This document shows positions 45,967-57,320 of a stretch of 64,000 nucleotides of DNA, piece after piece. The first letter of the stretch is position 1; every line of letters starts with the position of its first letter. The position numbers and the translations under genes are program-made. The stretch spans positions 1 through 64,000 of the forward strand of contig JAKSZP010007910.1 of NCBI GenBank assembly GCA_022478985.1, written 5' to 3'. Below the pieces are notes generated by a model, which saw nothing but the letters and a program-made list of their open reading frames with translations, did not search any database and was not told the DNA's origin. Origin of the DNA: Massospora cicadina (taxonomy: Eukaryota > Entomophthoromycota > Entomophthoromycetes > Entomophthorales > Entomophthoraceae).

Positions 45967-47340
45967 ATGGGGTTAATGGAAGAGCAGAAAAATCTTGTGA
46001 TAAATCTATTCAAAAAATATCGGGAAATCTTCAAGGGCAATGATCATGATTTGGGATGCGCTCATGGCATTATCCATTGGGTGGACACCGGGGATCACCA
46101 TCCCATTTGGTCTCACCCAATCTGCTTCTCACGAGCCATGAAGAGGTAGTTTCTAATTAAATAAGGAAGCTGCTGGAGCAGGGAATGCTAGAGCCATCTA
46201 ATAGTATCTAGTTTTGCCTGTATTAATTGTAAATAGAAGGATGACACCAACCAGGTAATAATTGCCTATCAAAACAGAACTCTATCACCAAAAAGGACTC
46301 ATATCTGCCGCCTCATATCAATGTATATTTAGATCGCTTGGGTGGTGCTTGCTATTTCTCAGCTATGGACCTGATCCTGGTATACTTTCAGATCAAGTCG
46401 CCTACAGTGGAACAAGAAAAGTGTGCTATAATCACCTCCAAAGGGTTATTTCAGCTCACCCATATATCGCAGGGGCTGTTTAACGCCCAGATACGTTCCA
46501 GAGGTCTATGGACAATATTCTAGGTGAACTCAAGATGTTGTGTGTCTTGGTGTACCTTGATGACATTAACATATTTTCACAGATGGTCTCAGAACATCTT
46601 GATCATTTGGAGGAGGTATTCCGCTGGCTTTCAGAGGCTATCAATAAAATCAAGCCCCACAAATGCCACTTCTTTAAAGACCAATTAGAAAATCCTGGGT
46701 TCACGGTAGACGCTATGAGACTCAGACCACAACCAGCCAAGATAGAAGCCATCCGAAAAATGACCCAACTAGTAACAAGCAGGATATACAAGTGTTTTTA
46801 GACATGTTCAAGTTTTACTGATGGTTTATTCCCAACTTTAGCTGCATAGGAGTCCCTCTCTTCAAGCTCTTATCTAAAGACACTGCTTTTGAGTGGACAT
46901 AACGGCGGCAGGTTGCCTTTGATACTCTCAGGATGGCATTTTTTAATGCCCCAGTGTTGCAATTTTAAACTTTTAGAAGCAGTCTATCGTCTAAACAGGC
47001 GCTTCTCTTTCCACTATTGGAGCTGTATTGTCCCAACTGTACGATTGGAGGGTGGAGCACACTGTCACTTACTGCAGTAGGAGTCTGAATTGCCATGAGA
47101 AAAATTACACTGTAATGGAGCAGGAGTTCCTAGCTGTAATATACGCATATAAGCAGTTCCAAGTATACCTTCATGGAGTAAAATTAAGGTCATGACTGAC
47201 CACGCTTCATTGCGTTAGCTACAAAATCTTCAAGAGCCAGATAAACGCCTTGCACGATGGGCTCTTAAGACTTAAGACTACGATTTTTGTACTTCACCAT
47301 GCTAGCGCTAAGCATCTAACGCCAACTGCATATCTCAGAT
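45967..47340 (+). pseudogene. Gypsy-2 reverse transcriptase and RNase H
   Basis: The frame 45967-46149 gives the pre-RT linker (EEQKNLVINLFKKYREIF, HDLGCAHGI). RT blocks follow in alternating frames: GACYFSAMDLI near 46345 (first Asp), TSKGLFQLTHISQGL, and LVYLDDINIFSQ near 46550 with the YLDD box intact. RNase H is near 47045-47210: HTVTYCSRSLNCHEKNYTVM, EFLAVIYAYKQF and a DHASLR-like remnant. About eight interruptions are visible. Confidence 0.8.
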
Positions 47341-48570
47341 ACCAATGGTCACCATGAAGGAAAATTTGGGCAACTTGATATATTAAAAGATGGTCAGTGG
47401 TAATACATTGATGAAACACCTTAAGTTATTTGGGCGCTAGATGGGATGATGGCTGGTATGATCTGTAAAGATGGTGAGTTATACAAGCGGTTGGTGATGA
47501 TACGCCAAGTTTCCAAAAACCCTCTGCTTGACTGACCATTACTTTGAGCGCACATAAGGAGTAGGTCACATAGGGTTGCAAAAAACGTTAGAGTTCTTGA
47601 GACTACACTATTAATAAAAATATGCACTTTGATGTGTTCAAAGTGATTTTTTGTTGCACCCAATGTCAAATCGAGAAGCCCTTCTTCTAGAAACCTCCTA
47701 TTGGTTATTAAAACCATGCTTCACGTGGAACACAGTGTCCATTGACTTTGTGGTGCCTTAAATAGGAAAAAATTGTCTCAAGTATTTTTGGTAGCAATAT
47801 ACTATTTGACAAGGTGGGTAGAGGCATGTGCAATAAGAGAATTGGGTGCGGTCAGCGTTGCCAAGTTCATGATGGAGTGCATAATTCACCGGCATGACTT
47901 CCCAGGGTTCATACTTACTGAAAACAGAACTAACTTCACCTCGCACATTCTCCCGAAGTTGAATGAATTAAAGGCCATCCGCTGGGCTCTAAAAACCACA
48001 TACCATCCTGAATCTAATGGAAAGGTCGAAAGGGTTAATGGACCACAGGTAAATAGACTCAGGAAGCTAGAGACAGATAGATCATTGGACTGAAGTACCC
48101 TCCTCTCCACTGCAGTCTTTGCCTACAACATTAGTCATCACTCTCTGAATGGAAAGAGTCCTTTTCAGCTGCTTTATAGAAGGCACACAACTCTGCCTGC
48201 AATACTTTACTCTTGCGTAGAGGAGACCAGCATAATAGGTCTGCAACGTTACATGATGACTTTGACGTCCACACTAATCAAGCTCCAGACTGAAGCATAC
48301 TCAACTATCCTAGGTAAAGAAACCAAAAATCATGATTCTTATCAGCTAAGGTGTAACGGATTTTCCCAGTTCACAATAAGTGAGTGTTCTCTTTCATGAC
48401 CAGCATGGTTTTGGATGGCGGAATAAGTTAGCTAGTATATGGATTGGTCCCTTTGAGCTAATAGAATAACTAGTGCATGCCTATACAATCAAGGACCCAG
48501 CAAGTGGTCTTTTTATTAAACAAGTACATGCTAACTTCCTTTGGGCATATAATCAATAGGAAAAAAATTG
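47341..48570 (+). pseudogene. Gypsy-2 integrase
   Basis: VSIDFVVP near 47740 holds the first catalytic Asp. The frame 47773-48093 (106 codons) continues with LTRWVEACAIRELGAVSVAK and FILTENRTNF, where the second Asp is Glu or lost, and ESNGKVERVNG with the final Glu. Near 48410-48540, RNKLASIWIGPFELIE is a GPF/Y module, then a strand ending VHANFLWAY. Stops are present, so it is non-functional. Confidence 0.8.
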
Positions 48571-49914
48571 ATAATTAAAGATAATGATTGTAATATATAT
48601 ATGAACTGAATCTAAATAATAAACTGATGAATAACCGTTCAGATGAAGATGCGTTTGATAACAAGCTAGCAAGCATCGGCCATTGGTCAGGTGGCCTCAG
48701 GATCAACTCGCTGCCTCTGCTTCTTGTGTTGGGACTTTTGATTTGATTGGTGGGAGGCACGTTTCTTTTTCTTATGAAGATTTCTAGGTGGCTTGGCTTC
48801 TTTAGGTCTTTTGGGGATTGGAGGTGGATGCGGACGTTGCACTATTGAAGATGAAGGAGTTGGTATCAGCATGGGTGAGGATGCGCCAGTGTAACGAGGA
48901 GAGGTCATGGCGGATGAACTTTGAGAGGGTGTGAACTATTTGGCTAAGGTAAGAGTTGGGGAGGCGACAACTTGACCAGGCAATTGAAGCAAACGCGCTT
49001 CTGTCCCACCAAGAACAAGTCCCACAACCACATCTGCTGGCGGTTGCAGTATAACAAGGAGTACGTGATGAGGGGGAAAAAGTTTGAGCGGACTGCAAAT
49101 GAGGAGATGGGTGCCATAGGGGAAAAGGATGCGCCAAGCGCCAGACAACCCATGAGGAAGTCATCCATGCTGGGATAGGCATGTAGTAAGGGAGTAGACG
49201 CCGAATATGCTTCTTGACAGGCCCACTCCAGTGCCACCCAATGGTAAACCATCACTGAACCAAACTCTCCCATGGGGAGAATGAAACCATGTTCCCAAGG
49301 AGCGCCATTATGGGGAGGTACCAGACTGGGTCATTGGCGTCCAGAGCTGCAAACATGAAGTACACACCAGAATGCATGTGATTCAACCAGTTGTTCTGGA
49401 AGTTTACTCCTAGCGAGCAAAAGTGGGGTGGAGCACGGGGAAAGAACCCTGACCAGCTGGGTAACACCCATTACACAAAGCATACATCTGGCGTACTGCT
49501 AGTATGCTGGATGTGCTTTGAGATAAATGAAAGCACTAAACGGCTTAAGCCAATTACAAAGAGCTGTGAAGCTTCATTAAATAAATGGCAGCTGCTCCGC
49601 TCTCACCCAAGCGCAACTGCTCCACAAGATTGCCAAAGGGCACATGAAAGGATGTCAAATAGCCAACGAATTCAGTAAGGAGATCATCCAGGGCCAAGAG
49701 AGTCATGCATCACCTATGGCAACTGCTCATACCTCAGAGTAAGAGGGAATCAGGGTTGTGAAATTCTGCCTGGGTTGCCCACATTTTCAGCATACCATAT
49801 TTGAAGAAAATATTCTGGGCTCAGGGCTTTAGTGCTGTTGTGATTCAGAAAACATTGTAAGAACATTTGAAGAAGCGGTACTGAAGACTTATCATCCATT
49901 CAAGGAGGGGCTAA
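48571..49914 (-). pseudogene. Antisense open region inside Gypsy-2, unknown
   Basis: Between integrase and the 3' LTR, minus-strand frames overlap in relay: 49467-49252 (LNHMHSGVYFMFAALDAND), 49273-48944 (YHWVALEWACQEAYSAS and, near 49030, RVCFNC), 49182-48802 and 48908-48687, which ends with a very basic tail (HKKKKRASHQ). Together they could be one frameshifted antisense gene of about 260 codons. The RVCFNC pair hints at a zinc-binding site, but a partner Cys pair is not clear. I do not recognise the family. A plus-strand frame at 48972-49178 looks like its shadow. Confidence 0.4.
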
Positions 49915-50434
49915 TGTAAGGAAATTTATGACTGTTTTATAATCTTAAATTATTAATGAAAGATCATTAATTATCCAAAGAGATTGAGTTTAGAGAATTT
50001 TATAACTATCACGATATAATATGGGTTGATGCTAAGCAATTTGACCTCAGCCAAAATATGGGGATTCTGCTGAAACTCCTAATGATGAGACGAGCACAAT
50101 GGAAAGGGGAGAAGCAGAGTAGCTGTGTATATGGGAAAAATAGTGGCTGGAGAGATTAGTGAGAAGAGGGAAAATGAAGAATAGAAGAGAGGTCTTTTAG
50201 TTGATAAGACGTAGTGAGTTCTATAGTGTAAGATTGAAGGGACAATGGTATTGACTATGCTGTTCTAAATATAGTAATTGCTGAAGCCTTTGGCTTCATT
50301 TTATATTTTTTAGCCTTGTTTGAGTAATTATGATCCCCAACCTTCTTTCAGTTGCATCAGTGGTAAACTTTCTGTTCAACCCTTTGGCAGATTACAACCT
50401 ATTCTGTCAGATTTTACAAAATTAGTCTTATTAC
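49915..50434 (+). repeat. Gypsy-2 3' LTR
   Basis: It starts TGTAAGGAAAT right after the purine tract CAAGGAGGGG and matches the 5' LTR with many substitutions and small indels. It ends near CTTATTAC. Confidence 0.8.
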
Positions 50435-50439
50435 TAGTT

Positions 50440-51394
50440 ATTTAATCTGGCTTTTAGTTTGTTCATCTTTGAGTAAACATATCCGTTTTTTCAGTTTTCT
50501 CTCTCCCACTTCTAAGTATTAAAAATATAATGGGGACTTTAACAATAAAGAGATGAATTTTCTGTGCCATAACTAATGAATCTAGAACTTTCTTGGGAAT
50601 TTGAGTATTCCATTAAAATTCTATTCAGTAATCTATTACTACTGTTGGTGAAGTTAGAGTTACCTGACCAAAATAGATTAGTTTAGCCAATTATACCAAA
50701 AGATATCTAGTGGAGTGGGGACTAGTAGTACCATACTTAACTACATGGTGTAAATTAGGAGCGACCTTAATTATATTCATAAAGTTTGGAGATTTTAAAC
50801 TCTAACGTGGACACAGTATTTTCTTAAGTATAAAATTTACTCTTATGTACTTGTAAATCTACTAAATAACAATACTTTTATATTGATAAGATAGAGTTAG
50901 TAATGACGGTCTTGCCAAGTAATACTAACAATAGGAAAAATCTAGAATAGTTAAATCATAAGTTTTATATCAATATTAAACTAGAGGTCAGCATTTCCCC
51001 CTAATTAAAGACTGGTTGACCATTGAGCTTTCTTTATGTGGAAGTGGTCAGATAAATGCTTGGTAGGCCAGTCAACATAAAGAACTTCTTATTTATATCA
51101 TGATCCTTTTTCTGCATCTCCAGCTTTATTCTATAATTGTCTATGGCTATGTGGCTTCACCACGATATAAATAATAGCATAAGATTTTTGTATTCACGCC
51201 CTTTGTGGACACCTCATTAATGTGAGGTCTCATAGAAGCGGTGGAAATGGGGCAGCTGCTTTTAAAATAACTGAAGGAATTATAATCAGAGCTTTTTGTG
51301 TTCAAAATGATGGTATAAGTTTGAAACAATCTTTTGAGTAACTGTAGTTTTGTCTGGAAAATGAAACAAAAACTATTTAATTGATGGCGTTATA
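50440..51394. other. AT-rich debris, partly similar to Gypsy-3 interior
   Basis: Around 50710-50800, GGGGACTAGTAGTACCAT and GGAGCGACCTTAATTATATT resemble 21210-21280 (GGGGACCTGCGGTTCCAT, GGGGCGATCCTGATTCTCTT). So this is likely another relic of the same Gypsy lineage in the same orientation. No gene is readable. Confidence 0.45.
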
Positions 51395-51418
51395 TAGAAT
51401 GATACAATTAAAATTATT

Positions 51419-51727
51419 CAAGGAGGGGGTGAGGTGAGTTGATAGGGCATATGGCTACCAACCTAAAGGTTGCAGGTTCGATTCCCGCCCTCTACACATC
51501 AATCAGGGTGCCAGCCAAAGGAAGCTATTGGCGGTTAGTAGGTCTAATAACATGAAAACTTTATCCATGATGTAACTAGAAATATTTGAGTCCCAATCTG
51601 GAGGTGGAAAAACTTTCTTTGATGGAGTTGACCCTGTTCAGCTTATATGTCATTTCTTTCTTTCTTTCTTTCTTTCATTTCTTTCTTTCAGTAATGCCTG
51701 TCCCCTGGTCAGCTTGCCTCAGTTAAA
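51419..51727 (+). mobile_element. SINE1 copy (tRNA-derived), plus strand
   Basis: It has a tRNA-like head GGGGGTGAGGTGAGTTGATA with a B box GGTTCGATTCCCG near 51475-51487. The body matches 3509-3803 (GCTATTGGCGGTTAG, GGTCTAATAACATG, GATGGAGTTGACCCTGTTCA). It carries a (TTTC)n run at 51653-51690, much longer than in the other copy, then GGTCAGCTTGCCTCAGTTAAAT at the 3' end. It should have been transcribed by Pol III from the internal boxes if once active. Confidence 0.88.
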
Positions 51728-51737
51728 TAAAATTATT

Positions 51738-51858
51738 TGAGGTGGGTTGACCTTGGGACAAATATACCACACCAAGAATGTTTTCTAACCAGTACAGGTT
51801 TTGAACTCAAAGCCTGCACTAGGGGTGGAAGCAGTTTTACCCGCTCGGCTAACCACCC
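51738..51858 (-). mobile_element. SINE2 copy (tRNA-derived), minus strand
   Basis: Minus-strand sense begins GGGTGGTTAGCCGAGCGGGT near 51856, an A box of the Leu/Ser (class II) tRNA style. A B-box-like GAGTTCAAAACC follows about 45 nt further, then CTGTACTGGTTAGAAAAC, GGTGTGGTATATTTGTCCCA and GGTCAACCCACCTC before an AT-rich tail. At about 120 bp it is a very short SINE. Confidence 0.83.
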
Positions 51859-51874
51859 TAGAATGATACAATTA

Positions 51875-52434
51875 TTAGTGACTGAAGTTTGAGCTTCATA
51901 TAAAGATGACTTTTAATTACAGTAGACATTTCTTTTTGGGTTAAGATATAAACACTTGCTTTCAATTTGTAAACTTTTGATCACTCCTAAAGCTTTTTCT
52001 CATAGCAAATTTTCTTACTACCATGTATTATTGACCATAGGATGAGCGTCCCTTATTTCCTGTGATATATGGTTAAGACAGATAGTGAGGTGATTCACTC
52101 CTTGCCTATCAATGGCCACTTCCATTGCACTTTTGCGCACATTTAACAAAAAAATTTCTTCAGGAACCTACATTTTTTTGTAACTGAGTTTAAACACAAT
52201 TGAGGAACTGGAGCTGATAGTAAATTACCCTTGAGTTTTTAGAAATATTGGGCTCAGAGGATTCATTCTCATTTATCCCCTGGATTTGGCTTAATAAAAA
52301 TAACAAGATGCTAATATCATGAGTTCTTTCCAATACTAAGCCACCACCGCAACAGAGTATTTTTAAGAAATTTGTTCATTTAACAATCTTAACTCAACTT
52401 GTTGCTCAAAAACTCATTACTCATAATGAGTTCA
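51875..52434. other. AT-rich spacer, no gene
   Basis: No open frame, repeat or motif that I can assign. Confidence 0.5.
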
Positions 52435-52604
52435 TTATTTTCTATACTTTCAACAGTTATTACCTGAGCGGATAAAACTTCTTCCACCCCTAGTGCAGGT
52501 TTTGAGTTCGAAACCTGTACTGGCTAGAAAACATTCTTGGTGTGGTATATTTGTCCCAAGGTCGATCCACCTCAAATATTTTTTTATTTTCTACACTCCC
52601 AACA
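52435..52604 (+). mobile_element. SINE2 copy, plus strand, with diverged 21-bp duplication
   Basis: The body at 52456-52583 reads GAGCGGATAAAACTTC, CCACCCCTAGTGCAGG and the B-box GAGTTCGAAACC, then TGTACTGGCTAGAAAAC and GGTGTGGTATATTTGTCCCA. The flanks 52435-52455 and 52584-52604 match at 18 of 21 positions, the differences all being T versus C. The 5'-most bases of the head are missing or altered. Confidence 0.82.
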
Positions 52605-54070
52605 TGTTATTTGACAGAGGCCATCTGTTCCACACATACAGTATAAATCTGGTAAACATTGTGAAGCTCTTTGTTATTATCAAGCTCTTTGGCCACAAGT
52701 TCAAGCAGTAATTTAGTAACAAGATGATTTCTTTTGTGTTTAGATATATATCTGCAGGCCATTTCTCTATGCCAGTATTTTGTATATTTAAAAATCCTTG
52801 AAAGGTTATGTATCATTTATGATAAAGTTCTCTGGTAGCACTTGAGCTAAAGGTCCACAAGGGCCAGGAGGACCTGCAGGTCCTTGTTAGTCAGTTAGTC
52901 ACATGGGGCTTTAAAGGCTGGGAGGCACTGGGGGTCCAGAAAAATCTATAGATTTATTTTTTATGGCTCAAAGAGGCCTTGAGTTCAGGAGGGCCCTGGA
53001 TATTTCCTTTTCCTGCAGGTATAGATCTAGTGACCCATATATTCTGAGTGACCCTGTTGGCCCAAAGGGGCCCTAAGACCTGGAATGGCCATCAATCCTA
53101 GATGAGACTCGTGAATGTTAGACGAATTAACCAATATTAGAGTTTTTGCAGAGACTTGTCAAGTTGCATTTTGCCGTTGGTTCAAGGTAGACTCAAGATA
53201 TTTGAGATTAGTGGTCATAGTGGACATGGAGTTTTATGGCTGAACTTTATGCTCAGATACTTGTTTAATTTAGAAGCCAATTGGGTATCTACAGAAGTAT
53301 AATATCCTGGTGTCCAAGGGCCACATGTTGGCAAGCCTAGTTTATAGTATGTGGTATACTACAATAACATCTCCTTTCTCCTGCACAAATAAAGAGGATT
53401 AGTTATAAAATCCAACACTTTTGATTGCAGATTTTGCAAGAATATGAACTGGCACAGCATTTCTTGGTGTTACAGTTTTGTAATATGCAAGAGATGGTAT
53501 AGCGTGGGATGTACAAAATAGCGTAGTCATTGATTGGTTCCAGTACCAAACTCAGCAGTGGATAAATTTAGAGAAAGGTTTAAGACTATCATTGTTGAGG
53601 GAGCAGAGGCACCTTATGTTAATATGGATTGGTCATACATAATAAATCTCTATTACTATTTTTTAAAGTTTTAAGTTTGCTATAACAATTGACATGGTTT
53701 CAACTAAAACTGGTAGCAATCTATTTGGTTTTTATTCGTCACTTTGGAAGAAGAGGCATCAAGGCTGTGAAATTTGTTCTTTGGTAATCACCGTTTTAAA
53801 ATATCATCTTAAAGAACCTGTCAGTGTGGACCAAATTTATCAGGCATCAAGGATTGTATGCTATAAGTTAGATTCAAGCCTTCAAAGCTCCAGAAACTAG
53901 GAACAGTCAGTTTTTGATAGATCTTTGTCCAGGGAATGGTCATAGCTAGGGATGTTATTTAGAGTATATTCTCCATAGTAATATTAAAACAAAAGCATGA
54001 TAAGAGAATTTTGTTTTTTTATATAGATAACCATAAAAGAGTATACCTTTTTTTAAATCTTTAGACAATT
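52605..54070 (+). pseudogene. Gypsy Gag relic with collagen-like repeats (Gypsy-4)
   Basis: At about 52850-52890 the frame gives KGPQGPGGPAGPC, followed by a stop. More Gly-X-Y scraps follow (RLGGTGGPEK near 52920, DPVGPKGP near 53055). Then come Gag-like helical pieces: ISGHSGHGVLWLNFMLRYLF near 53210 and VVIDWFQYQTQQWINLEKGL near 53525. The layout parallels the Gypsy-3 Gag start on the opposite strand at 22.5-22.9 kb. A 68-codon frame at 53694-53900 is unassigned. No LTR is recognised next to it. Confidence 0.5.
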
Positions 54071-54231
54071 AAAAGGCTTGTAGGGAAAGGGTGGCTAACC
54101 TATCAGATAAAACTGCTTACACCCTAATGCAGGTTTTAAGTTTGAAACCTGTACTAACTAGAAAAATTCTCAGTGTGGTATATTTTTCCCACTGTCGACC
54201 CACCTCAAATACAAAAAGGCTTGTAGGGAAA
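54071..54231 (+). mobile_element. SINE2 copy, plus strand, with perfect 18-bp duplication
   Basis: AAAAGGCTTGTAGGGAAA at 54071-54088 recurs exactly at 54214-54231. Between them lie 125 bp of SINE2: GGGTGGCTAACCTATCAGAT, GCAGGTTTTAAGTTTGAAAC and CAGTGTGGTATATTTTTCCC. The head and B box differ from the other copies mainly by C to T changes. Confidence 0.9.
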
Positions 54232-55132
54232 CTGTTCTTCATAGGAGAATTCTTTGACCATGAGACAGTATATTATTGTTATCTGGTTTACTATAAATGA
54301 TACCTTGTTCAAAGCATTCTTTAAAAATTTGATTAGATCATTATTATAATCCAGAGGTTTACGCTTTGGTTAAGATGAAGTAAGATGTACTACTTATGGG
54401 AGAATCTTCATAATCTCATGTCCTTATTGACATAAATACTTATATATAGTGTAATCAAAGTACTTTAAATTTTAACAAGGTCAACAGCCAAAGACCAAGC
54501 AAGATCTTTTATTTGTGACAATTTGAACCTTTTTTAGTCTTTATGTAAGCCATATTGCTTAGTCTCTATTCAGACCAGAAGAATTTACTTTCTGATGCAA
54601 GGTAGGACCAAAGGCCTTCATTAGCTCCTTTAGTTTATCTTTATGATCTAGCATGTGTGATAAATGAGAGGTAGGTTCTGCTTTGCCTCCTAAAGACACA
54701 ACATCCCTCCCTGCCTCTCTTTTCCTCTTCTACCCTTTTAAAAAATTAATGGAGTTTTTAGGGAGGTGATTCAGGTCAAGGGTCTCCAGCAGGACCCTAA
54801 GGTTCATCCAACTACTAGCTAGGAAACCTCATGTTAAAAGAAAATTTGTCAGATTCCTTCAACATTCTAACTAGTATCAAGTAAGTCATACTTGTCAGTT
54901 TAAGTATACAGATTGGAGATCAATTTCCTTGCTCATTCCATTCTAAAATGAATTTAACTAACCATCAAATAATAATGGATAATTGTAAGTTGAGCTATGT
55001 TGATTTAACTATCTGGTAAAATCATGCAGAATTAGATCAATAAATCAAAAGCAACTACAAAAACGCTACTAGATTTTACAAACTAATGCAAAACTAAACC
55101 CTCCATTATAGCACCTTTCAATCCACCCAAAA
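54232..55132. other. AT-rich spacer, no gene
   Basis: No open frame above 60 codons, and no motif that I recognise. Confidence 0.5.
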
Positions 55133-56470
55133 AACTTTAAGGGTCGTCACAGCTGCCATTAAATTGGACAGGGAGATAGATCCCTTTTGATCAATGAAGG
55201 AGCGTGCCCCCAAGCACTATCACCAGAGAAAGTAGTGGAGTTGGTCATACCCCAGACAAATGATGGGTTGCCGCCACCCCTCAAACTGAAAATTAATATG
55301 ACTCCCCCATTATTGTCTATTCTTCCAAGGCCTATGTTTCCAAAATCAAGAGTATAAGTCAGGAATACAGTGAGAAGATCAGCGGATTAAAATTGAAGCC
55401 ACAAAAAGTGACAAAACCATTTCATTTAACCTAGGAATAATTTTTCCAAGCGTCCAAACTAATATTTCAAAGATATTACAATCAAAAAATCCTCATAAAC
55501 AGAACAATTTTTTAATTAAAGCAAAAATGTTGGTGCTCATGAAATTGGCAAAGATTTCGAGATAAACCACTGAAAAAGCCATCTGCCAGTTCCAAAATTT
55601 CTATAGATTAGATTACTGAGCAATGACCTTGCACAAAGTTCTTAGCATACTTAAAAACATTTATTCATCCCGTTTCATTGAAGTTCTTAAGCCACCCCTC
55701 ATCATTCACATACAAATATTAAAAACTCAGCACTCTACTTATGATATAGTGCTGGGTTATTTTTATAAAAATCTAATAAAGAAACACTTTCCACTTTAGA
55801 AAAAATTAAATAAATAATATATAAAAAGATTCTGTCCTCTTCAAAGAAACTACTGAATCCTATGGAGGGTTTTTGCTCATTGATCCCTGTAATGGCAGTG
55901 GCCGTTTCCCTGGTTTTCTCAATTTAATCCCTCGCCAAAGATAATAGAAGAAACCACCCCAGAAAGTTGTCGCAACAACCATTTTCCCAGATGTATTTGC
56001 ATACATATTCTAGCCCCTGAATTGAACATTAAACCATATAATTTATTTTACTGTAACCAAGAAAAACTAAAAAAAGTTCTTTGGCATATTAAAATTTGGA
56101 AGAAACTAATGAAGGTGGATTCAATACATAGCAGCTTCTCCCCATTATCAGAAGAAAGTCCAGGAAAACCCCAATTTTGATCACAAATTCTACCTCAGAA
56201 GGTCTAAAAGCTGCCCCATTAAACCCAACCAGCCTCCCCTCAGTTCAAGAGCTGTGGTCAAGATTACTACCCATTCTCAGTTTATTAATTATAATGGGAC
56301 TGATGTTTATAGATCAGTATTTCACTCACCTGTCCCCACGCGGATATTTACAAATAATCATAACAAATATGCCATTAAGAGTATAGATTCTATCATAAAT
56401 AATGATGTACCCCATAGGAAGCCTATTTTTTCCTCGGCACTTTTAATTTCTGCAATATTACCCAGCCACT
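55133..56470 (+). repeat. Diverged direct repeat, copy 1 (LTR-like)
   Basis: It aligns by eye with 59453-60740 in order. Examples: TGTAATGGCAGTGGCCGTTT with TGTAATGGCAGTGGCTGTCT, and CCCAACCAGCCTCCCCTCAG with CCCAACCAGCCTCCTCTCAG. Further pairs are an AGTGCTGG(G/A)TTAT block and ATAGATCAGTATTTC with ATAGATCAATACTTC. Spacing and Gag/protease debris between the copies suggest LTRs, but the termini are not clear. Confidence 0.6.
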
Positions 56471-57320
56471 CAATACTGTGAGTATGGTAATGGCTTAAAA
56501 CCTATTGAGTTTGGGTTTCTCTAAATCTTAAAGAAGTTTTATACAACCTCATGCGTGGCCTCCTGATGTGTTGGTCATGGGTAGCATTGATATGAGCCAT
56601 TTAAAAGGTACTTTTTGCCTGGGCAGTACAAGCAATCATTCCACCTCAGACACTCAATCCAGAGGTGTGACGGTGATAGAACCTACATCATGTTCCTCAG
56701 ATAAGGTGTCATGTCAGGTGCTGGGTGCTCTAAATGATCTTAAACTGCGAGCTACCTTAATGGGATCTACATAGGCCTCTGAAGATCAGCAATCACTATC
56801 AGTATTCGAAGCCTTGCAAGGAGAAACAAAAATGTGGGCCTGCACCATACTATATTAGAACTCTCCCTTATGGAAGGCACCTCCCACACTTTTTAAGATA
56901 TTCTATTGATAGCCACCCCAGAGTTGAGACCTCAACTCCTTTTTCAATAAATTTAACAATGAGCTCTTGCTGCAAGTTTATATGGCCATAGAAAGGCTTT
57001 CCAACAGCTATTTGATCTCCTCCAACTCCCAGAGAATATTGCCATTGTCACTTTCTGGGCCTCCCTTAACCAGGGGCGGGCTCTCACGTGGCATTATATA
57101 AAGGACCTCAGACCCTGGATGGAGAATTTAACCTGGCAACCGGAGTGTGGCCCATCCCAGATACTAGGAAACAACCACTGACCTTGCATAGCTGTAACAT
57201 TATCCTAACAAACCAACCCTGTATGCCTCTAAAGAAGGTTTGCTTGTGTTTTTTGATAACAAGAAAGAAAAAGAGGGCAATGAAGATATGGAACAAGACC
57301 AATTAGCTGGTGGTGCAGCT
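56471..57320 (+). pseudogene. Gag relic between the direct repeats
   Basis: The frame 56568-56774 contains GVTVIEPTSCSSDKV. Near 57060-57120, FWASLNQGRALTWHYIKDL resembles the Gag stretch with a conserved Ala-x-x-Trp. A related Gag start (SVVEPT near 60930) follows the second repeat copy, so the two repeats are each followed by similar Gag sequence. Stops abound. Confidence 0.45.

Larger units (their letters stand above)
42724..50434 (+). mobile_element. Gypsy-2, Ty3/Gypsy element with two LTRs
   Basis: Direct repeats of about 525 bp at 42724-43251 and 49915-50434 flank gag, protease, RT, RNase H and integrase in Gypsy order, then a 1.3-kb extra region. Flanks TAGTG and TAGTT are a possible 5-bp target duplication with one change. 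The element is decayed: stops and frameshifts in every gene, and the protease DTG is DTV. It differs from Gypsy-1 in LTR sequence and length, so it is a separate family. Confidence 0.85.
51395..51874. mobile_element. Nested pair: SINE1 inserted in the tail of SINE2
   Basis: The outer 16-bp duplication TAGAATGATACAATTA (51395-51410 and 51859-51874) bounds a minus-strand SINE2 (51738-51858). A second 10-bp duplication, TAAAATTATT (51409-51418 and 51728-51737), lies in the SINE2 tail and bounds a plus-strand SINE1. The two duplications give the order: SINE2 first, then SINE1. Confidence 0.85.

Noticed and set aside
48571..49914. Envelope gene making Gypsy-2 a retrovirus
   Set aside because: The open frames are antisense, with no signal peptide or fusion-like segment in sense orientation.
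51450..51500. Possible tRNA gene
   Set aside because: The B box is good, but the head runs into a conserved SINE body, lacks clean stems and occurs twice with flanking duplications.
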